DNA from: RGIG8244 sp045639325
Lineage (GTDB): Bacteria; Verrucomicrobiota; Lentisphaeria; Victivallales; UBA1829
DNA: 64,000 nucleotides
Assembly: GCA_045639325.1 (NCBI GenBank)
Contig: JAZUCU010000019.1
Coordinates: forward strand, 98,086 to 162,085
Reading direction: 5' to 3'
Shown here: positions 60,944 through 64,000 of the stretch, piece by piece
Position numbering within the stretch: position 1 is the stretch's first letter
Layout: every line of letters begins with the position of its first letter
The notes under the pieces: generated by a model
What the model was told of the DNA's origin: nothing
Database searches by the model: none
Seen by the model: the letters and a program-made list of their open reading frames with translations, nothing else
Program-made: the position numbers and the translations under genes

Positions 60944-62878
60944 ATGCAGAAAGTTACCTACGGCCTTTTTTTCGACAATCACACCCATATTGAAAATCCC
61001 GACGTCGGAAAAAATTTCGACCCGGAAGTTTTTTCCGATAACCTGAAAAAATGTAAGGTCAACTTTCTCGGGTTTCATGCAAGATGTAATGCAGGTTTGG
61101 CTTACTATGATACAAAAATCGGCATCAAGCACCCTGCCCTGACGTATGACCTCTTCGGCGAAGTGACCAGGTGCTGTCAGAAAAAAGATATCGCCGTCAT
61201 CGCTTACCTGAACGGAGGCATCAGCACGCAGGAAGGTTTGGCGCATCGGGATTGGACAACTGTATATAAGCCGGGCAAAGGTTCGTTCTGGCGCGTCTCT
61301 CCTTACGCAATCACCATGTGTTACAACTCACCCTGGCGCGATCACCTGATTGCCATGGTTCGGGAAATCGTAAGCAACTATCCCGTAGAAGGCGTCTTTA
61401 TCGACTGTCTGGCACCTTACACCTGTGTTTGCCCGAATTGTATCAAAATGATGCAGGAAGCAAAGGTCGATTATAACGATGACAATGCCGTTCTGGAATT
61501 CTCCCGTCAGTCCGTCGTCCGACTCTGTCAGGATATTACAAAAGCCGTCAAGGAAATCAAAAACGATCCCATGCTGTTCTTCAACGGGCCCTTATTCGAT
61601 ACGGTCAAAGACTGCGACACTTACTTTGACTTCGAATGTCTGCCCACTGCCGGTTGGGGATACGAATGTCTCCCGGAAATGGCACACGCCATCCGCAATA
61701 TCGACGAAAGCAAGCAGGTTCTCAATATGACCGGACGTTTCTACAACTGGGGAGATTTCGGCGGATTGCGCACCGCGCCCAGTCTGCTCTTCGACCTGCA
61801 ATATGGGCTGGCACACGGCATGCGTCCCAATGTGGGCGGACACGTTCATCCCCGCGGCGACCGGGATCAGGCGGTGTTTGACCGGATCGCACAGGTCTAC
61901 GGCGAACTGCAGAAATATGAAGACTGGTACACCGGAGCAAAAAACATGGCGGATATTGCCGTGATTTATCCGCAGCAGGATGTCAATTTCCAGAGCAAGA
62001 CCATGCGCAGTTGCGTGCGGATGCTGGATGAATTGAAGATGCAGTTCGATATCATCTTCAGCGATTGCGAAAAATCCTGGGCAAATTACAAACTCCTGAT
62101 TCTGCCCGAAAATGTGGAAATCAATGATGTCATGATCGAAAAGATCAACGCCCACCTTGCAAACAATGGCAAACTCATCGCATTCGGTAAAGTTGCGGCA
62201 GAAAAACTGGGCGCACAATTGGGTATTCAATACGTGGGAGACAGCCTGCTGGATCCGGTTTACTTCCAGATGAATGGCGAATACAATGATAAACTGGAAG
62301 ATATGTATTTGTCACTCTATGCCCCTGCCTGCCATGCAAAACTTGCCGGAGCGACCGGCGCATCCCGTTTGGTCAAACCGTATTACAACTACGGATGGAA
62401 CGGCGTCTCTGCCATGTTCTACGCACCCCCGCAGGAAGAAACCGAAATGCCCTTTATCACAAGAAAAGAAAATTGCATCTGGTGTGCCGGGGATCTCTTT
62501 ACCGGCTATTCCAACCGCGGCGCCATTCACCTGCGAGACATTTTCAAAAATCTCATCTCTGCCCTGCACAAGGAACCGCTGGTCAAAGTGGAAAAAATGC
62601 CTTCCTATTCCAGAGTGATTCTCACCGAACAGCCGGGGCGGATCAATGCCCATATTATTGTTTATGCGCCGGAAAAAAGAAGCGACTGCACCGTGGTGGA
62701 AGAAGCGGCGGCAATCGTCAACGGCAAATTCAGCATTTATACCGGCGGCAGAAAAGTCAAAGCTGCGTATTATGCTCCCACCGGTGAACCGGCTGAAATC
62801 GAAACCAACGACAACTACGCCACCATCAAATTACCTGCGGTTGAGGGATTTGCATTGATCTCGCTCGACGTGGAATAA
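60944..62878 (+). CDS. GHL6-type glycoside hydrolase-like protein with GH42-type trimerisation domain
   Basis: 644 aa from the ATG at 60944 (AGGAG 8 bases upstream); a longer frame to 60836 would begin before the promoter. Residues 1-350 form a TIM barrel: NFLGFHARCNAG, YLNGGISTQEGL, EGVFIDCLAPYTCVCPNC (the GHL6 FxD-x-x-x...C-x-x-C motif) and ECLPTAGWGYE. Residues about 365-560 resemble the beta-galactosidase trimerisation (GH42M) domain (IAVIYPQQDVNFQS). No signal peptide, so cytoplasmic. The substrate is not known; the pairing with DUF4838 suggests the same polysaccharide. Confidence 0.8.
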   Translation: MQKVTYGLFFDNHTHIENPDVGKNFDPEVFSDNLKKCKVNFLGFHARCNAGLAYYDTKIGIKHPALTYDLFGEVTRCCQKKDIAVIAYLNGGISTQEGLAHRDWTTVYKPGKGSFWRVSPYAITMCYNSPWRDHLIAMVREIVSNYPVEGVFIDCLAPYTCVCPNCIKMMQEAKVDYNDDNAVLEFSRQSVVRLCQDITKAVKEIKNDPMLFFNGPLFDTVKDCDTYFDFECLPTAGWGYECLPEMAHAIRNIDESKQVLNMTGRFYNWGDFGGLRTAPSLLFDLQYGLAHGMRPNVGGHVHPRGDRDQAVFDRIAQVYGELQKYEDWYTGAKNMADIAVIYPQQDVNFQSKTMRSCVRMLDELKMQFDIIFSDCEKSWANYKLLILPENVEINDVMIEKINAHLANNGKLIAFGKVAAEKLGAQLGIQYVGDSLLDPVYFQMNGEYNDKLEDMYLSLYAPACHAKLAGATGASRLVKPYYNYGWNGVSAMFYAPPQEETEMPFITRKENCIWCAGDLFTGYSNRGAIHLRDIFKNLISALHKEPLVKVEKMPSYSRVILTEQPGRINAHIIVYAPEKRSDCTVVEEAAAIVNGKFSIYTGGRKVKAAYYAPTGEPAEIETNDNYATIKLPAVEGFALISLDVE

Positions 62879-62914
62879 GTTCATTCCGTATTCCGGAAAA
62901 CAAATTACAAAAAG

Positions 62915-63297
62915 GGGCTGTTGCAAAACCTAATGTTTCGTAGCAGCCTCTTTTCTTTGTAGTTTTTTTTATAATTTTCTCCATCTTGGGAGTTTTGGGG
63001 AGTTCTGCTTCAAGCCCGTCATGAGCAATCCAATAATCAATTTTTCCTTTACCGACAATCAATGTAAAAAGTTTGCGAATATTGTATCCCAAACAAACCA
63101 GCATACATTCACAACTGACATTTTCCAAGCCTTTTCGACGAACCCGCTCATAGTCCATGTCTTGTTTGATTACCCCAAAAGCTCCTTCCACTTGAGATGA
63201 CCGATTGATCCGCATTTCAATTCCTTTAGGAGATAACAAATTCTCTATTGCTTGATTTCTTAAAGCATAAAGATCATAGCACACCTCAAAAAATCGG
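62915..63297 (-). pseudogene. Truncated IS1182-like transposase
   Basis: On the minus strand about 120 residues of the transposase C-terminus remain: CYDLYALRNQAIENLL, MRINRSSQVEGAFGVIKQD and NVSCECMLVCLGYNIRKLF, the RRsxxxEGxFGxLK and LxLxxYN-x-xK block of IS1182/DDE enzymes. The frame is cut at about 63297, where a different repeat begins, so the catalytic N-terminal part is missing. The IS end (GGGGCTGTTGCAAAACC) begins at 62915. The frame runs on into the preceding gene. Non-functional relic. Confidence 0.8.
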
Positions 63298-63363
63298 TTC
63301 TTCGACGGTTTGTGCCAAAACACGCAGGAAAAGTAGAAAAAAGAGAAAGACGGAATTGAAAAA
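63296..63363 (+). repeat. Direct repeat, copy 1 (interrupts IS relic)
   Basis: About 65 bp starting GGTTCTTCGACGGTTTGTGCC and continuing AAAACACGCAGG, AAAAAAGAGAAAGACGG. It recurs at 63860-63926 with few changes. The order of its parts differs between the two copies (the AAACGTCGA block follows here but precedes there), which indicates rearrangement. Confidence 0.75.
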
Positions 63364-63422
63364 ACGTCGATGAGGCGAAAAGAGTCTACTGATCGGATAT
63401 ATAATCACGCAAATCGGAAGAT

Positions 63423-63562
63423 CAGCCCAAAGGGCGGAAAGACTCAAACAGCCCAGGGTAAGCGTAGCGCAACCCTGGGGATCAGCCATTAGAATTTGCA
63501 TAATGACAGCCACCGCGTTGACGGCGTTTCGGTAGAAACGGACGGCATCGTGGTGGCAATGA
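63423..63562 (+). repeat. REP/BIME-like palindromic element, copy C
   Basis: Same ~140-bp element as 1219-1361 and the reverse of 2010-2152, about 61 kb away. It keeps both palindromes (CCCAGGGT...ACCCTGGGG and GCCACC...GGTGGC with inner GTTTC/GAAAC). No transposase copy is near it. No gene is supported between 63364 and 63830. Confidence 0.75.
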
Positions 63563-63655
63563 CATCCCAAAAACTCATGGCATCACCGTATGAGCCATTC
63601 CTTGCGCAACGCCTCACACGGCGATGCCTGTCTTTCAATCCAATTTGATCCGATG

Positions 63656-63720
63656 CCCCCAGGGTTGCGCTGACGCTTCACCCTAGCTTGTCACGGCGTA
63701 ATGCAATGAAGACGGAGCTT
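63656..63720 (+). repeat. Companion module of the RAYT-associated element
   Basis: CCCAGGGTTGCGC, then GCTTGTCACGGCGTAATG and a GACGGAGC end, homologous to the partial module at 2279-2352. It follows copy C by 94 bp, repeating the association seen near the RAYT. Confidence 0.6.
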
Positions 63721-63859
63721 TACTGTACCGCGCCGCTGGCGCTGGTTCTTAATTTACCAATGTCTTTACGGACAGGACGTTTTAATTTATGTTATAGAAC
63801 GAAAATTCAAGCACAAAAGAGATTTGATTTTATGGAACAAAACGTCGAAGAGGCAAGAA

Positions 63860-63926
63860 GGTTCTTCGACGGTTTGTGCCAAAACACGCAGAAAAATAGA
63901 AAAAAGAGAAAGACGGAATTGAAAAA
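63860..63926 (+). repeat. Direct repeat, copy 2
   Basis: Matches 63296-63363. It is preceded by AAACGTCGAAGA, which pairs with the following TCTTCGACG across a 10-base loop (63842-63870), forming a perfect 9-bp hairpin. A 39-codon frame (63832-63951) runs through it; it has only a weak RBS and I do not call it. Confidence 0.7.
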
Positions 63927-63979
63927 GACCGGAATTGCACCTATTGTTTAATAGCCCAAAAAACAGTAGGAGGTATGCA

Positions 63980-64000
63980 ATGCCGGTCAATTTATACTAT
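63980..64000 (+). CDS. Start of an unidentified gene, cut by the window edge
   Basis: ATG at 63980 with TAGGAGG 6 bases upstream (63967-63973), followed by six further codons (MPVNLYY) up to the window end. The excellent RBS supports a real start, but nothing about the product can be said. Confidence 0.5.

Noticed and set aside
63832..63951. 39-codon plus-strand frame beginning MEQNVEEARR
   Set aside because: Overlaps the direct repeat and hairpin, weak RBS, no family; could be a gene fragment, not enough to call.
1..64000. Prophage
   Set aside because: No integrase, terminase, capsid, tail or lysis genes were recognised.

Overview
The window looks like a chromosomal segment of a Lentisphaerota (Victivallales-type) or closely related PVC bacterium, probably gut-associated. 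The clues are: a prepilin-like secreted protein with a Lentisphaerota-style N-terminus (FTLIELLVVIAIIAILAG) next to a DUF4838 glycosidase-type protein and a GHL6-type glycosidase; a MurB-Ddl fusion; FtsA with a divergent FtsZ; a Gram-negative envelope (Mla-type ABC system, LPS-type kinases, many lipoproteins); and compact overlapping operons. Taxonomy is inferred from these features only.

Layout. 1-2450: end of an M24 peptidase gene, an amidohydrolase, and a REP-associated tyrosine transposase (RAYT) between inverted copies of a ~140-bp palindromic element. 2451-7160: Gfo/Idh/MocA oxidoreductase divergent from an EEP-family phosphoesterase, then the minus-strand operon flavin reductase, RDD protein, thiL, tsaE. 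7381-13455: plus-strand operon of stand-alone AICAR formyltransferase, recD2, GSCFA protein and asnB. 13456-20194: minus-strand operon of a YcfL-like lipoprotein, hisI, murB-ddl, pheA, M50 protease and recQ. 20265-22867: citrate synthase and a formylglycine-generating-enzyme (FGE) fold protein whose C-terminus has the features of a diversity-generating retroelement (DGR) variable region, followed by a hairpin and inverted repeat arrays. 22887-27144: mazG/queD operon, a secreted protein, a Sel1-repeat protein and a small lipoprotein. 27328-35390: plus-strand operon manA, argS, ftsA, ftsZ, M28 peptidase and two WaaP-like kinases. 35401-38221: envelope lipoproteins, an S41-like protein without its catalytic Lys, and a zinc-ribbon protein. 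38389-38880: a tRNA with CAU anticodon (probably Ile2) followed by three ~139-bp tandem repeats. 39007-42151: nitrilase-GDPD fusion, membrane proteins and a YqaE/Pmp3 protein. 42137-50082: macrodomain protein, a Cys/His-rich membrane protein, and an operon of NYN-cold-shock fusion, MlaE, MlaF, MlaD, LTA-synthase-like sulfatase and flavoprotein. 50154-56949: murD, MscS-type membrane protein, M16 peptidase, HD/HDOD protein. 56985-62878: polysaccharide locus (DUF4838 protein and prepilin-like protein, divergent from GHL6). 62915-64000: truncated IS1182-like element, another copy of the RAYT-associated repeat, permuted direct repeats, and the first codons of a further gene.

Function. Most genes are housekeeping: cell wall synthesis (MurB-Ddl, MurD), division (FtsA/FtsZ), purine, histidine, phenylalanine, asparagine and thiamine metabolism, tRNA modification, DNA repair helicases and lipid transport. 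Eighteen candidate promoters share a TTGAAA/TTGACA - 16 or 17 bp - TATATT/TATGAT architecture. The most unusual element is the putative DGR target gene at 21876-22811: no reverse transcriptase is recognisable in the window, so any diversification would have to be driven from elsewhere. The second is the RAYT and its palindromic elements, present at both ends of the window.
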